A stretch of DNA of 64,000 nucleotides, taken from assembly GCF_027105095.1 (NCBI RefSeq), contig NZ_CP114278.1:1240001-1304000 (forward strand), given 5' to 3'. Below, in pieces: positions 24,082-33,255 of this stretch. Source of the DNA: Brevundimonas vesicularis. Its GTDB lineage: Bacteria; Pseudomonadota; Alphaproteobacteria; Caulobacterales; Caulobacteraceae. The position numbers and the translations under genes are program-made. The stretch's first letter is position 1, and each line of letters opens with the position of its first letter. The notes below the pieces were generated by a model that saw nothing but the letters and a program-made list of their open reading frames with translations, searched no databases and had not been told where the DNA came from.

Positions 24082-25167
24082 TTGGCTGATGGAACGGCGC
24101 CGGCGACGGCCGCGAAGGATGGGCGGGGCCTGACCTATCCGTTCGACGCCGTGCCCGGCGCGGGCGAGGCGATCGAGGTCGCGCCCGGCGTGCTGTGGCT
24201 GAGGTTCGCCCTCCCGTTTCAGCTGGACCATGTGAATGTCTATGCGATCCGGGACGGTGACGGTTGGGTCGTCGTCGATACGGGTTTGAAGACATCGGCG
24301 ACCGTCGCTGCGTGGGAAACAGCGCTGAATGGCGCGCTGGGCGGCAGGCCCGTGACGCGATTGATCTGCACCCATATGCATCCCGACCATATCGGCTTGG
24401 CAGGCTGGCTATGCGAGCGGTCGGGCGCGCCGTTGTTGATGTCGCGACTGGAGTATGTGACCGCCAGGATGCTGATGGCCGAGGAGGCGGGTGATGCGCC
24501 TGCGGACGGCGAGCGACACTATCGTGCGGCGGGGTGGAACGATGAGCAGATCGCGCGCTGGCGGGCCGATTACGGCGGGTTCGGCAAGGGCGTAGCGACG
24601 ATGCCGCGCAGCTATCTGAGACTGTCCGACGGCGACATCGTTCAGATCGACGGAGACGATTGGATGGTGGTGGTCGGGTCAGGCCACAGCCCGGAGCACG
24701 TCTGCCTGTGGCGGCGGTCGGACGAGGTCTTCATCGCTGGGGATCAGATCCTGCCACGCATTTCGTCTAATGTTTCGGTCTGGTCGACGGAGCCTGAAGC
24801 CGACCCGCTGGGCGACTGGATGGACTCGCTGGACAAGCTGAGGGCGCTGTTGCCGGAGGGCGCGTTCGTCCTGCCGGCGCATGGTGAGCCCTTCTACGGC
24901 GTTCATGCGCGGCTCGACGCTCTGAAGCGGGGGCATGAGGTGGCGCTGAAACGGCTTGAGCGGACGTTGCGTCAACCGTCTAGGGTGATCGACAGCTTCT
25001 CCGCCGTCTTCGGTCGAGCGGTCGGGGACGGGGTGCTGGGCATGGCCACGGGCGAGGCCCAGGCGCACCTGAACTATCTGGAACGACGCGGCCGCGCCCA
25101 GCGGACGCGGGACGAGAGCGGCGTCGACTGGTGGAGCGCCGTCGCACAGGACGAGGAAACGACGTGA
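24082..25167 (+). CDS. Metallo-beta-lactamase-fold hydrolase (361 aa)
   Basis: The zinc motif THMHPDHIG (HxHxDH) is present near residue 99-107, with further ligands in GSGHSPEH, AGDQILP and LPAHGEPF. A C-terminal winged-helix-like tail follows, as in COG0491 proteins. I favour the TTG start at 24082, which has GGAG 6 bases upstream; no ATG lies in a suitable place. The substrate is unknown; family members hydrolyse thioesters, lactones or nucleic acids. Its stop overlaps the next gene's GTG, so it is coupled with the enoyl-CoA hydratase, which hints at an acyl thioester substrate. Confidence 0.88.
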   Translation: MADGTAPATAAKDGRGLTYPFDAVPGAGEAIEVAPGVLWLRFALPFQLDHVNVYAIRDGDGWVVVDTGLKTSATVAAWETALNGALGGRPVTRLICTHMHPDHIGLAGWLCERSGAPLLMSRLEYVTARMLMAEEAGDAPADGERHYRAAGWNDEQIARWRADYGGFGKGVATMPRSYLRLSDGDIVQIDGDDWMVVVGSGHSPEHVCLWRRSDEVFIAGDQILPRISSNVSVWSTEPEADPLGDWMDSLDKLRALLPEGAFVLPAHGEPFYGVHARLDALKRGHEVALKRLERTLRQPSRVIDSFSAVFGRAVGDGVLGMATGEAQAHLNYLERRGRAQRTRDESGVDWWSAVAQDEETT

Positions 25168-25937
25168 GCGAACATATCCGCAGCGAACTGGCCGACGGCG
25201 TCCTGACCGTCACCCTGGATCGGGCCGACAAGAAGAACGCCATCACCCAGGCCATGTATTCGGCCTTGGCCGAGGCGACGGAGCGGGCGCGCACCGACGG
25301 TGCGGTGCGGGTGCTGCTGCTGCGCGCCGAGGGCGACAGCTTCTCGGCCGGTAACGACATTCAGGACTTCATCGCTCTGGGCTCGCAAGGGGCGGGGCCG
25401 GGCGACATGCCGGTGTTTCGTTTCCTGAAGGCGTTGGCTGATCTGGACAAGCCGGCGGTGGCGGCGGTGAAGGGGCGGGCGGTCGGGATCGGTCTAACGA
25501 TGCTACTGCATTGCGATCTGGTGGTGGTGGCCGAGGACGCGCTGCTGTCCGTGCCCTTCGTCAATCTGGCCTTGGCGCCCGAGGCGGCATCCAGCCTGCT
25601 GTTGCCGGCCGTGATCGGTCATCAGCGGGCCTTCGAACTGTTCGCGTTGGGCGAGCCGCTGGATGGCCGGACGGCCCTGGCCTGGGGCATCGCCAATCGC
25701 GCGGTGCCGGCCGATCGGGTCGAGGCGACGGCGGCGGAGCTGGCGGCCAAGGTGGCGGCCCGAGCGCCCAACTCAATCCGCAAGACAAAGCGGCTGATGC
25801 GTGACGCCGAAGGCATTTGGGCGCTGATGCAGCGCGAGGGCGAAGCCTTCGGCTCGCAGATGCGCAGTCCCGAAGCGATGGAGGCCTTCATGGCCTTCAC
25901 GCAGAAGCGGGCGCCGGACTTTTCGAAGGCCGGTTAA
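25164..25937 (+). CDS. Enoyl-CoA hydratase/isomerase family protein (257 aa)
   Basis: Crotonase-fold signatures are visible: FSAGNDIQDF (oxyanion hole), GRAVGIGLTMLLHCDLVV (second oxyanion strand) and SVPFVNLALAPEAASSLLLP. At the catalytic glutamate positions of true hydratases, one is replaced by a hydrophobic residue and one (APEAAS) is retained, as in isomerase-like members. It acts on acyl-CoA, probably in fatty-acid or amino-acid degradation. The GTG start overlaps the preceding stop. Confidence 0.92.
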   Translation: MSEHIRSELADGVLTVTLDRADKKNAITQAMYSALAEATERARTDGAVRVLLLRAEGDSFSAGNDIQDFIALGSQGAGPGDMPVFRFLKALADLDKPAVAAVKGRAVGIGLTMLLHCDLVVVAEDALLSVPFVNLALAPEAASSLLLPAVIGHQRAFELFALGEPLDGRTALAWGIANRAVPADRVEATAAELAAKVAARAPNSIRKTKRLMRDAEGIWALMQREGEAFGSQMRSPEAMEAFMAFTQKRAPDFSKAG

Positions 25938-25997
25938 GCGGACGTCACAAGGCCTTGCCTTGATTTGGCGCAGCTTTGCTTCTAGGTGCGCGCGCCG

Positions 25998-26492
25998 ATG
26001 TCGCACGCCCTTTCCATACCTCCGGCCGTAAGCCGTATCGAAGCCGAGGCCCCGGCCGACGCAGAAGGCGTGGATGCGCTGGTCATGGCCGCTTTCGGGC
26101 CGGGACGGTTCTCCAAGACGGCCGAACGTCTGCGTGAAGGTTCGCAGCCAAGCGCGGGCTTTGTTGTGAAGCGCGAGGGGGAAGTGGTGGGCTCGGTGCG
26201 GCTATGGCCGGTCGTGGTTGGAGACAGCCCGGCTCTGTTTTTGGGACCGATCGCGGTGGACGCCGGTCGCCGGAGCGACGGACTGGGCGCCGAACTGGTT
26301 CAGGCGTGCGTGGATCACGCACGGACGCTGGACGTCGGCGGCGTGCTGCTGGTTGGGGACGCGGCCTATTTCGAGCGGTTCGGATTCGTCCCTGCGCCCG
26401 AGGCGATCCTGCCCGGACCGGTGGATCGCCGCCGCGTCCTGTGGCTGGCGACCGGGGTGGATCAGGTTTCGGGTTCGGTTCGCATCGGCTGA
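25998..26492 (+). CDS. GNAT-family N-acetyltransferase (164 aa)
   Basis: The acetyl-CoA-binding motif A region is visible (LGPIAVDAGRRSDGLGAELVQACVDHAR), followed by VLLVGDAAYFERFGFVPAP, the motif B signature of YhbS-like GNAT enzymes. The acceptor is unknown. It stands alone with short gaps on each side. A GTG at 25986 is an alternative start. Confidence 0.88.
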   Translation: MSHALSIPPAVSRIEAEAPADAEGVDALVMAAFGPGRFSKTAERLREGSQPSAGFVVKREGEVVGSVRLWPVVVGDSPALFLGPIAVDAGRRSDGLGAELVQACVDHARTLDVGGVLLVGDAAYFERFGFVPAPEAILPGPVDRRRVLWLATGVDQVSGSVRIG

Positions 26493-26530
26493 CCCTTTCC
26501 CGCACGGTTCGCGGGGCCTAAGTCAGGGGG

Positions 26531-27076
26531 ATGGATAATCCCAGGTCAGGACTGAACGCTGTCGCCGAGGCGGCCAAACAGGCGCCCCGCAAGGGGCTGC
26601 CGCCGGTCCACCTGTGGCATCCCGAGCATTGCGGCGACATCGATATCGTCATCCGGACGGACGGCGTCTGGATGCATGAAGGCTCGCCCATTGGCCGCAA
26701 GGAATTGGTGCGGCTGTTCTCGACCGTGCTGAGGAAGGACCCGGACGGCTATCATTTGGTCACGCCGGTCGAAAAGCTGAAGATCAGCGTCGAGGATTTG
26801 CCGTTCCGTGCTGTCGCGATGCGTCGGGAGGGCGGCGACCTGATTTTCACCACCGATGTCGGTGACGAGGTGAGGGCCAGCGAAGCCGATCCCATCGTCG
26901 TCGAAACCGATCCCACGACGGGTGAGCCGGCGCCGCGCATCCATGTGCGACGCGATCTGTGGGCGCGCATCGCGCGGTCGGTCTTCTATGAAATGGTCGA
27001 AATGGCCCAAGAGGTCGACGGACGACTGGTCGTTCAGTCGGGCGGCCAGGTCTTCTCATTGGGCGCGGTGACGTGA
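26531..27076 (+). CDS. DUF1285 family protein (181 aa)
   Basis: The features match DUF1285: DGVWMHEGSPIGRKELVRLFSTVLRKDPDGYHLVTPVEK and a C-terminal beta-rich domain. The family is widespread in proteobacteria and has a known two-domain fold but no established function. It is the first of three overlapping genes (DUF1285, Nudix, CCA enzyme), and its stop overlaps the Nudix start. Confidence 0.9.
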   Translation: MDNPRSGLNAVAEAAKQAPRKGLPPVHLWHPEHCGDIDIVIRTDGVWMHEGSPIGRKELVRLFSTVLRKDPDGYHLVTPVEKLKISVEDLPFRAVAMRREGGDLIFTTDVGDEVRASEADPIVVETDPTTGEPAPRIHVRRDLWARIARSVFYEMVEMAQEVDGRLVVQSGGQVFSLGAVT

Positions 27077-27735
27077 GCCTGGAGACCTTGAAGGCCCGGC
27101 TGGTCGATCGGCTGGCGCCGGTCGAGACGTGGCGGCCTGAACTGGTCGCGGCGCGGTCAGACTTCGACCTGAACCCTCAAGCGACACGGACGGCCAAGGA
27201 GCTTCGGCCGGCGGCGGTGCTGATCCCCATCGTAGCGCGGCCCGAGGGGGCGACCGTGCTGCTGACGCGGCGCGCGGACAACCTGGCGCGGCATACGGGG
27301 CAAATCGCCTTCCCGGGCGGTCGGCTGGATCCTGGCGAGACCGCAGTTCAGGCGGCGCTGCGTGAGGCGGACGAGGAGGTGGCGCTGGACCCGACGGCGG
27401 TCGAGGTGCTGGGCCTGTCGGACGCCTATGAGACGGGGACCGGATTTCTGGTCACGCCGGTGATCGGCTGGCTGCGCGAGACGCCGGTCACGACGCCGTC
27501 GCCGGACGAGGTCGCCGAGGTGTTCGAGACGCCGTGGGACTTTCTGATGGACGCCGCCAACCATCGTCGCGACTTTTACGATCTGGATGAAGGCTTGCGG
27601 CGCTGGTTCTGGGCTATGCCTTGGGGCGAGCGCTACATCTGGGGCGTGACGGCGGGGATCCTGAAGGCGTTGCACGTGCGGCTGTATGGCGACGAGGCTG
27701 CGCCAGAGGCGGCGGCCGACGAGGATGCGGCATGA
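27073..27735 (+). CDS. Nudix hydrolase, CoA pyrophosphatase type (220 aa)
   Basis: The Nudix box is complete (GGRLDPGETAVQAALREADEEVAL). It is preceded by the CoA-pyrophosphatase signature LLTRRADNLARHTGQIAFPGG. Such enzymes split CoA or acyl-CoA into phosphopantetheine and 3',5'-ADP. It overlaps both neighbours by 4 bp, so it is in one operon with DUF1285 and the CCA enzyme. Confidence 0.93.
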   Translation: MSLETLKARLVDRLAPVETWRPELVAARSDFDLNPQATRTAKELRPAAVLIPIVARPEGATVLLTRRADNLARHTGQIAFPGGRLDPGETAVQAALREADEEVALDPTAVEVLGLSDAYETGTGFLVTPVIGWLRETPVTTPSPDEVAEVFETPWDFLMDAANHRRDFYDLDEGLRRWFWAMPWGERYIWGVTAGILKALHVRLYGDEAAPEAAADEDAA

Positions 27736-28943
27736 GCGTCTCTGTGAAGGGACAGCCCTGGCTGGAAAGCGAAGCGACGCGGGCGGTGATGCGGGCGCTG
27801 GAAGTGGCGGGCGGTGCGGGCTGCGCGCGGTTCGTGGGCGGCTGCGTGAGGAACAGTCTGCTGGGCCAGCCGGTCGACGACATCGACATCGCCACGCGCC
27901 TGCGACCGGAACAGACCATGGCAGCGCTGAAGGCGGCAGGAATGAAGGCCGTGCCGACGGGCGTCGAGCACGGCACGGTGACGGGCGTGTCGGAGCGGCG
28001 TCCCTATGAGATCACGACCCTGCGTCGTGATGTGGAGACGGACGGACGCCGCGCGGTGGTCGCCTTCACCGAGGACTGGGCCGAGGATGCGGCGCGGCGG
28101 GATTTTCGTTTGAACGCCCTTTACGCAGATGCGGCAGGGACGGTGTTCGATCCAACCGGCGGCGGGCTGGAGGATGCGGCGGCGGGACGCATCGTTTTCA
28201 TCGGCGAGGCGGAGACGCGCATCCGCGAGGACTATTTACGCATCCTGCGCTTCTTCCGGTTCTACGCCTGGTACGGGCGGGGTGAGCCGGACGCGGTCGG
28301 GCTGGCGGCGTGCGCGGCGCTGAAGGGCGGCATGGCGCAGCTGTCGGCCGAGCGGGTGTCCAAGGAATTGTTGAAACTGCTGGCGGCGCCCGACCCGCGT
28401 GCGGCGGTGCGGGCGATGGCCGAGACCGGCGTGCTGGCCCAGATACTGCCGCAGGCGCAGCCACTGGCTCTGTTCGAGGCGATGTGTGAGCTGACCGACG
28501 ATCCGGTGATGCGGATGTCAGCCTTGCTTCAGGCCGATGTGGCGGCTGTGACGGAGATCGCGGGTGGTCTGAGATTGTCGAACGCGGTGCGAGATCGGCT
28601 GGCGGCGGCGGTGGCGGACGGGCCTGCCGTTTCGCCGGCGATGAGCGACGCCGAGGCGCGGGCGGCGATCTACAGGCTGGGACGCAGGGCGTTCGAAGAT
28701 CGGCTGATGCGCGCCCAGGCGGCCGGAGGGGGCGATGGCGCGCGGCTGCGGGCGCTGGTCGCCGATTGGACGCCGCCCAAGATGCCGGTGGGGGGGCGCG
28801 ATGTGGCGCGTCTGGGCCTGAGGCCAGGGCCGGAGACGGGACGGTTGTTGAAGGCGTTCGAGGACGGTTGGGTCGCTGACGACTTCCCTGCCGAAGGCCT
28901 TGAGGCGCGGCTGAAGACCCTTATCGCGACTGAGCGCGGGTGA
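27732..28943 (+). CDS. cca: CCA-adding tRNA nucleotidyltransferase / poly(A) polymerase family
   Basis: The class II nucleotidyltransferase head is visible: FVGGCVRNSLLG, the catalytic pair DDIDIATR, the RRDFRLNALYAD segment and RIREDYLRILRFFRF. The protein repairs or completes the 3' CCA of tRNAs. The length of 403 aa fits alphaproteobacterial members. The 3' end overlaps the convergent endonuclease-family gene by 23 bp. Confidence 0.93.
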   Translation: MSVSVKGQPWLESEATRAVMRALEVAGGAGCARFVGGCVRNSLLGQPVDDIDIATRLRPEQTMAALKAAGMKAVPTGVEHGTVTGVSERRPYEITTLRRDVETDGRRAVVAFTEDWAEDAARRDFRLNALYADAAGTVFDPTGGGLEDAAAGRIVFIGEAETRIREDYLRILRFFRFYAWYGRGEPDAVGLAACAALKGGMAQLSAERVSKELLKLLAAPDPRAAVRAMAETGVLAQILPQAQPLALFEAMCELTDDPVMRMSALLQADVAAVTEIAGGLRLSNAVRDRLAAAVADGPAVSPAMSDAEARAAIYRLGRRAFEDRLMRAQAAGGGDGARLRALVADWTPPKMPVGGRDVARLGLRPGPETGRLLKAFEDGWVADDFPAEGLEARLKTLIATERG

Positions 28944-29874
28944 ACTCGGTGACGACGGGGCGGTGGTCGGATCCCGTCGGTTCCCCCAGGCGGCGCGTGA
29001 TCAGGGCCAGATCCGGCGAACGATAGACCTGGTCGATAGTGATGCCGGCGAAGGAGGGAATCTGGCTGGGCCAGGTGCCGGGCCAGCCGGGCGCGGGGAC
29101 CAGGCCCAGGTCGGACTGGATCTGTTTGCCGATCCGGGCGCTGGAGACGCTGTTGAAGTCCCCGGCGGCGATAGTGGGATGGTCTGGTGCGGCCTTCATC
29201 CGCTCGGACAGGGCCATGACCTGGGTGATCTGACCCCACTGATATTGATAGGGCCAGGGTCGGGTCAGGTGGACGCCGAAGACGTTGATCGGACCGATGG
29301 GGGTCTGAACCGTCGCCCCCACGGCGCTGAGGCCGTCAGGACGCTCGGGCAGGCGTTGCAGGATCGGATAGCGCGAGGCGATGATCGAGCGCGCGTGGTC
29401 GCCGGCGCGCGCCTGGCCGATCAGAACGCGATGGGGATAGTCCGGCAGCAACTCGTCCAGCCGCGACGCCGGCGCCTGCCCCAACTCGACCAGCACGAGG
29501 ATGTCGGCGTCGGCGGCCGCGATGGACTGGCGCATGGCTACGACATCGGTGTTGAACACATACAGATTGGCCGAATAGACCCGTACGATCGGCTGGTCGG
29601 GAACCGGCGCGCCCTTCGTCGGTGTCCATTGCGGCCAGACCGACAGGGCTAGCACCACGCACGCCAGTCCACCGACGATCGAGGCCGGCCATAGGCGAAA
29701 GAGCAGACACGCCACGGTCACGCCGACGGCCGCCAGCAACACCGGCGATGTGAACTGCGCCAGTATATCCACCCAGCGATGGCCGATGCCGCTGAGCGCC
29801 GCTGCGCCGAAAGCCGCCAAGCCCAGCAGCAGGGCGCTCGCCGTCACATTCGCCGCCAGCTTGATCAGGGTCAT
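28921..29874 (-). CDS. Endonuclease/exonuclease/phosphatase family protein with membrane N-terminus (317 aa)
   Basis: About three membrane segments occupy residues 8-82. An EEP domain follows with the motifs VYSANLYVFN, ILVLVELG (metal Glu), IAAGDFNSVSSA and SDHRPVVTEF (catalytic Asp-His). The catalytic domain probably faces the periplasm. Substrate unknown; relatives act on nucleic acids, phospholipids or phosphoinositides. Its last 23 bp overlap the CCA gene. Confidence 0.88.
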   Translation of the reverse strand: MTLIKLAANVTASALLLGLAAFGAAALSGIGHRWVDILAQFTSPVLLAAVGVTVACLLFRLWPASIVGGLACVVLALSVWPQWTPTKGAPVPDQPIVRVYSANLYVFNTDVVAMRQSIAAADADILVLVELGQAPASRLDELLPDYPHRVLIGQARAGDHARSIIASRYPILQRLPERPDGLSAVGATVQTPIGPINVFGVHLTRPWPYQYQWGQITQVMALSERMKAAPDHPTIAAGDFNSVSSARIGKQIQSDLGLVPAPGWPGTWPSQIPSFAGITIDQVYRSPDLALITRRLGEPTGSDHRPVVTEFTRAQSR

Positions 29875-29942
29875 CGAAGACGTATCTCTCGGATTGAACA
29901 GGAAGCCTCGCCCAGCGTTAAGGCGACGCTTTGGAGGGCGAC

Positions 29943-30404
29943 ATGGCCAGACGGTCGATCCGGGATATCGAGAACATCTGGTCCAATGTCGAGGGCGTCA
30001 AGAAACTGTCGGACCGGGTCATCGGCATCGGCCCTTTCGGCATGGGGCTGGACGCCATGCTGACCTGGGTGCCGGTTGTCGGCACGGCATACACGGTCGG
30101 GACGGGCGGCTGGCTGATGCTTCAGGCCGTGCGGGCCAAGGCGACGCCGGCGACCCTGGCGCGCATGGGGGCCTATATGGCCATCGACACCGCTACTGGG
30201 ACGGTGCCCATCGCGGGCGACATCGTCGACACCTTCTTTCCCGGACAGCTGATGGCGGCGCGGGCGCTGCAAAAGCATATCGAAAGCACCCACTGGGTCG
30301 AGGACACCGAGGCCAATGCGCGCGCCACCGGCGATCACGCGATGCACGAAGCCCGCGTGCAGAACGACAAGACGCTGAAGCGGATCATCTATCTGCACGA
30401 TTGA
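29943..30404 (+). CDS. DUF4112 family membrane protein (153 aa)
   Basis: The family signature is visible: IGIGPFGMGLDAMLTWVPVVGTAYTVGTGGWLM and YMAIDTATGTVPIAGDIVDTFF, giving two or three membrane-embedded segments. I chose the ATG at 29943, which follows GGAGGG. Function of the family is not established. It precedes the phage-type cassette by about 140 bp but shows no obvious link to it. Confidence 0.88.
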   Translation: MARRSIRDIENIWSNVEGVKKLSDRVIGIGPFGMGLDAMLTWVPVVGTAYTVGTGGWLMLQAVRAKATPATLARMGAYMAIDTATGTVPIAGDIVDTFFPGQLMAARALQKHIESTHWVEDTEANARATGDHAMHEARVQNDKTLKRIIYLHD

Positions 30405-30547
30405 GATGCGCTGGCTAAGGCGGCCGAGCCATCGTTTTCCGCGGAACGAATCCGCCTGAAATCAATAGCCTGGTCCAAATGACCGACCGTCTTCCGGCCT
30501 GAGGAAAGGCTGCGCCCAGACTGATCTCCACGACAACGGAGAGAAGA

Positions 30548-31984
30548 ATGAGCGACGATTTCAGCGCGCGTCTGAACCTGCCCTATCTGGCGGCGGGGCA
30601 GATGCAGAAGCATGTGACCCTGAATACGGCCCTGACCCGGCTGGACGCCCTGTTGCAGACGGCGGTGGTCAGCCGCACGACGGCGATCGAGCCGGCCGAT
30701 GCGTCGGATGGCGATCTCAATATCCTGCCGCAAGAGGCCGAAGGCGCAGCCTGGGCCGGACGGGCGGCCGGCGCCCTGATGCGGTTCGAGCGCGGCGGCT
30801 GGACCGTCGTGACAACGCCGGACGGCATGATAGCCTGCGTTCTGGACGAAGGCGTCGTGGTGGTGTGGGCCGATGCGGGCTGGGTCGCGCTGGGACAGCG
30901 ACTGGGCGAGGTGCAGGGCCTTAAGCGGCTGGGTCTCGGGACGACCGCCGACGAAGCCAATCCCCTGGCGGCCAAGATCAACGCCGCCCTGTTGACGGCG
31001 CGCAGCGTGGAGGAGGGCGGCGACGGCGACCTTCGCCTGACGCTGAACAAGGCGACGGCGGGCGATGTCCTGTCGATGCTGTTCCAGAGCGGATACGCCG
31101 CCCGCGCAGAACTGGGTCTGATCGGCGACGACGATCTGACCCTCAAGGCCTGCGACGACGCCGGGATATGGCGGTCCGTGTGCCGCGTGGATCGCGGGAC
31201 GGGGCGTATCGCCTTCGATCAAGGCGCGGTCCGGCGCGAGACGACGCTCTTCACCAGCGATGACGACTATGCCCTGCCGGCCTGGGCGCGCTGGGTTGAG
31301 GCGACCTGCGTGGGCGGTGGCGGCGGCGGGGGCGCAGGGCTGGCTGGCCCGGCTGGCGCGTCGCGCCTGGGCGGCGGCGGAGGCGGCGCCGGCGGCCTGA
31401 GCCTCGGGCGCTGGTCGACCGACGATCTGGAGGTCGTCCTGACGATCACGGTCGGCGCCGGCGGGATCAGCGGCGTTTCGGGCGGAGATAGTGAGGTCGC
31501 GACGGGTGACACGGTCCTGTTGCGCGCGACGGGCGGCACCGCAGCCGGTTCGGGCGCTGGTGGAGCAGGCGGTATCGGCCAGCGGCCCGCCAATCCTGGC
31601 GGGAGCTCTTCGACAACCGCAACGGCGGCGACGGGCGCAGAAACCACATGCTCGGAAGGGCCGGGCGGAGGCGGGGCTGGCGGCGGTCTGAGCGCGGCGG
31701 ATGTCGCCTATGCCGGAGGCGTGGGCGGCGTGGGCGGCTGGTCGGGCCTTCGCGCGGCTGGCGGTGTCGCGGGCGCTGCGGGTCAGGCCTCGCCCAAGCC
31801 GCTCTTGTCGATGGTTGGCGGCGGCGGCGGAGGCGGCGATGCATCAGCGAGCGGAGCGGGCGGTCCCGGCGGCTCAGGCGCGCTGTTCGGAGCGGGGGGC
31901 GGGGGAGGCGGCGCGGGTCTGACCTTCGGCGGCCAAGGCGGTTCGGGCGCTTCCGGCGCGGTTCTGATCACGGTCGTCGGATGA
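30548..31984 (+). CDS. DUF2793 phage/GTA fibre-like protein with glycine-rich C-terminus (478 aa)
   Basis: Residues 1-~115 match DUF2793: RLNLPYLAAGQMQKHVTLNTALTRLD, then a W-rich strand region. From about residue 255 the chain is more than 40% glycine in GGGGGGG- and GGAGG-type stretches, like the glycine-rich tips of phage adhesins. DUF2793 occurs with tail or head-fibre genes of alphaproteobacterial phages, and I recall it in head-spike proteins of gene transfer agents. It heads an operon with a holin-like gene, endolysin and spanins. It starts behind GGAGAG. Confidence 0.85.
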   Translation: MSDDFSARLNLPYLAAGQMQKHVTLNTALTRLDALLQTAVVSRTTAIEPADASDGDLNILPQEAEGAAWAGRAAGALMRFERGGWTVVTTPDGMIACVLDEGVVVVWADAGWVALGQRLGEVQGLKRLGLGTTADEANPLAAKINAALLTARSVEEGGDGDLRLTLNKATAGDVLSMLFQSGYAARAELGLIGDDDLTLKACDDAGIWRSVCRVDRGTGRIAFDQGAVRRETTLFTSDDDYALPAWARWVEATCVGGGGGGGAGLAGPAGASRLGGGGGGAGGLSLGRWSTDDLEVVLTITVGAGGISGVSGGDSEVATGDTVLLRATGGTAAGSGAGGAGGIGQRPANPGGSSSTTATAATGAETTCSEGPGGGGAGGGLSAADVAYAGGVGGVGGWSGLRAAGGVAGAAGQASPKPLLSMVGGGGGGGDASASGAGGPGGSGALFGAGGGGGGAGLTFGGQGGSGASGAVLITVVG

Positions 31985-32136
31985 TCCGGCGCGGACATCC
32001 GGCTGAGCCGGTCGAAGTGCTGGAGGCCGAGGCGTGGGAAGCGCCCGATAGCCTCAGCGACGGGGAATGGCGCGCCCAGTTCGGCTGGGACGGCCGCTGC
32101 GCCGTCGAAACCTATGACGAGGAGGACGAACGATGA
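31981..32136 (+). CDS. Small acidic protein of the lysis cassette (51 aa)
   Basis: A 51-aa acidic protein (EPVEVLEAEAWEAPDSLSDGEW) whose ATG overlaps the fibre gene stop and whose stop overlaps the next gene. No domain recognised. The tight overlaps on both sides support it as a real gene. Confidence 0.65.
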   Translation: MIRRGHPAEPVEVLEAEAWEAPDSLSDGEWRAQFGWDGRCAVETYDEEDER

Positions 32137-32402
32137 CCCGACACAGGCAGGGGTCGATCCCCTTGGCGGAGGGGCGGTGGCTTTTTCGTCGCCTCTACGC
32201 CTTTGCTGTCAGCGCGGGGCTATGGGTGCTGTTGATGCGCACGGTCGGGCGGACGCCGCCTGAGATGCTGCCCAGAATCACGGACGGGCTGATGGGCCTG
32301 CTTGCTTTGATCCTGGTGCTCTATCTGGTGGCGCCGACCGCTCAGCAGTTGATCACCCTGATCGCCACCGCAAGGCTGCGGATCAGCGGAGGTCGACCAT
32401 GA
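32133..32402 (+). CDS. Holin-like membrane protein (89 aa)
   Basis: Two hydrophobic segments (about residues 21-36 and 54-75) flank a short charged loop, with a positively charged N-terminus, a size and layout fitting class II holins. It overlaps its neighbours by 4 bp and lies directly before an endolysin, where holins usually lie. The holin role is inferred from context and topology; no sequence family was recognised. Confidence 0.65.
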   Translation: MTRHRQGSIPLAEGRWLFRRLYAFAVSAGLWVLLMRTVGRTPPEMLPRITDGLMGLLALILVLYLVAPTAQQLITLIATARLRISGGRP

Positions 32403-32779
32403 GCTTTCGTCTGTCCAGCCGGTCGCGGGCACGGCTCGTCGGCGTGCATCCGGCCCTGATTGCGGTGGTCGAGGCGGCGATCGCGCGCACGCCGGTGAAT
32501 TTCATGATCACCGAGGGGCTGCGCACGGCCGAACGTCAGGCCGCCCTGGTCAAGGCGGGTGCCAGCCGCACCGCGCGCTCGCGCCATCTGACGGGTCACG
32601 CCGTCGATGTCGGCGCCCTGGTCGAAGGGCAGGCGCGATGGGACTGGCCGCTGTATGGCCGGATCGCCGAGGCGTTCAAGGCGGCGCTCGACCTGAAGAC
32701 GCCTCTGATCTGGGGCGGCGACTGGAAGACGCTGCGGGACGGTCCGCATTTCGAGCTGGATCGAAAGGCTTTTCCATGA
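32399..32779 (+). CDS. M15-family peptidoglycan endopeptidase (endolysin, 126 aa)
   Basis: Signature of phage M15/VanY-like L-alanyl-D-glutamate or D,D-endopeptidases: FMITEGLRTAERQAALVKAG, SRHLTGHAVDVGA (zinc His and Asp) and DGPHFELD (third zinc ligand). No signal peptide, so it would need the adjacent holin to reach the wall. The short length is typical of phage endolysins. It overlaps the holin-like and spanin genes. Confidence 0.92.
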   Translation: MSFRLSSRSRARLVGVHPALIAVVEAAIARTPVNFMITEGLRTAERQAALVKAGASRTARSRHLTGHAVDVGALVEGQARWDWPLYGRIAEAFKAALDLKTPLIWGGDWKTLRDGPHFELDRKAFP

Positions 32780-33255
32780 GCGCCGGATCGATACTGCGGG
32801 CGCTGACGCCGCTCGGCTGGCTGGTGGTGGGTGCGACATCGTTGGCGCTGGGGGTCGTCCTGCTGGGCGGGCTCGGCTTTCGCTGGGATCCGCTGAACTT
32901 GGAGCACAAGCGTCTGGCGGCCGCGCGCACTCAGGCGCGGGATGCGACTGCCGTGGCGGCGGCGCAGGCCGACGCCCGACGCATCGAAACCGAAGGCGCT
33001 GCGGCTCAGGCCCAGCGCGTCGATCACTATCACCACATGACGGGGGCGGCGGACCGGGCGACCACGGCCGCCGTCGCCCAGAGCAGGAGCGCCGACGATG
33101 CCGACCATCCCTTGGAGAACCGCCGCGCTGATCGCCTGCGCGACCATGACGGCGAACTGTGCCGCATCGCCCCCGATCTCGACGGTTGCGCCGGCGCGAC
33201 TGGTCTTGCCGGAGGTGGCGACACGGCCGTGCGCGCTGGCGACCCTGCCGGCTGA
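32776..33255 (+). CDS. Rz-like inner-membrane spanin subunit (159 aa)
   Basis: An N-terminal membrane anchor (residues 13-35) is followed by a long helical, charged and Ala/Gln-rich stretch (LEHKRLAAARTQARDATAVAAAQADARRIETEG) suited to a coiled coil, as in i-spanins. A second reading frame for a small lipoprotein starts inside its 3' half, the classical Rz/Rz1 arrangement. It overlaps the endolysin stop (ATGA). Confidence 0.8.
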   Translation: MSAGSILRALTPLGWLVVGATSLALGVVLLGGLGFRWDPLNLEHKRLAAARTQARDATAVAAAQADARRIETEGAAAQAQRVDHYHHMTGAADRATTAAVAQSRSADDADHPLENRRADRLRDHDGELCRIAPDLDGCAGATGLAGGGDTAVRAGDPAG

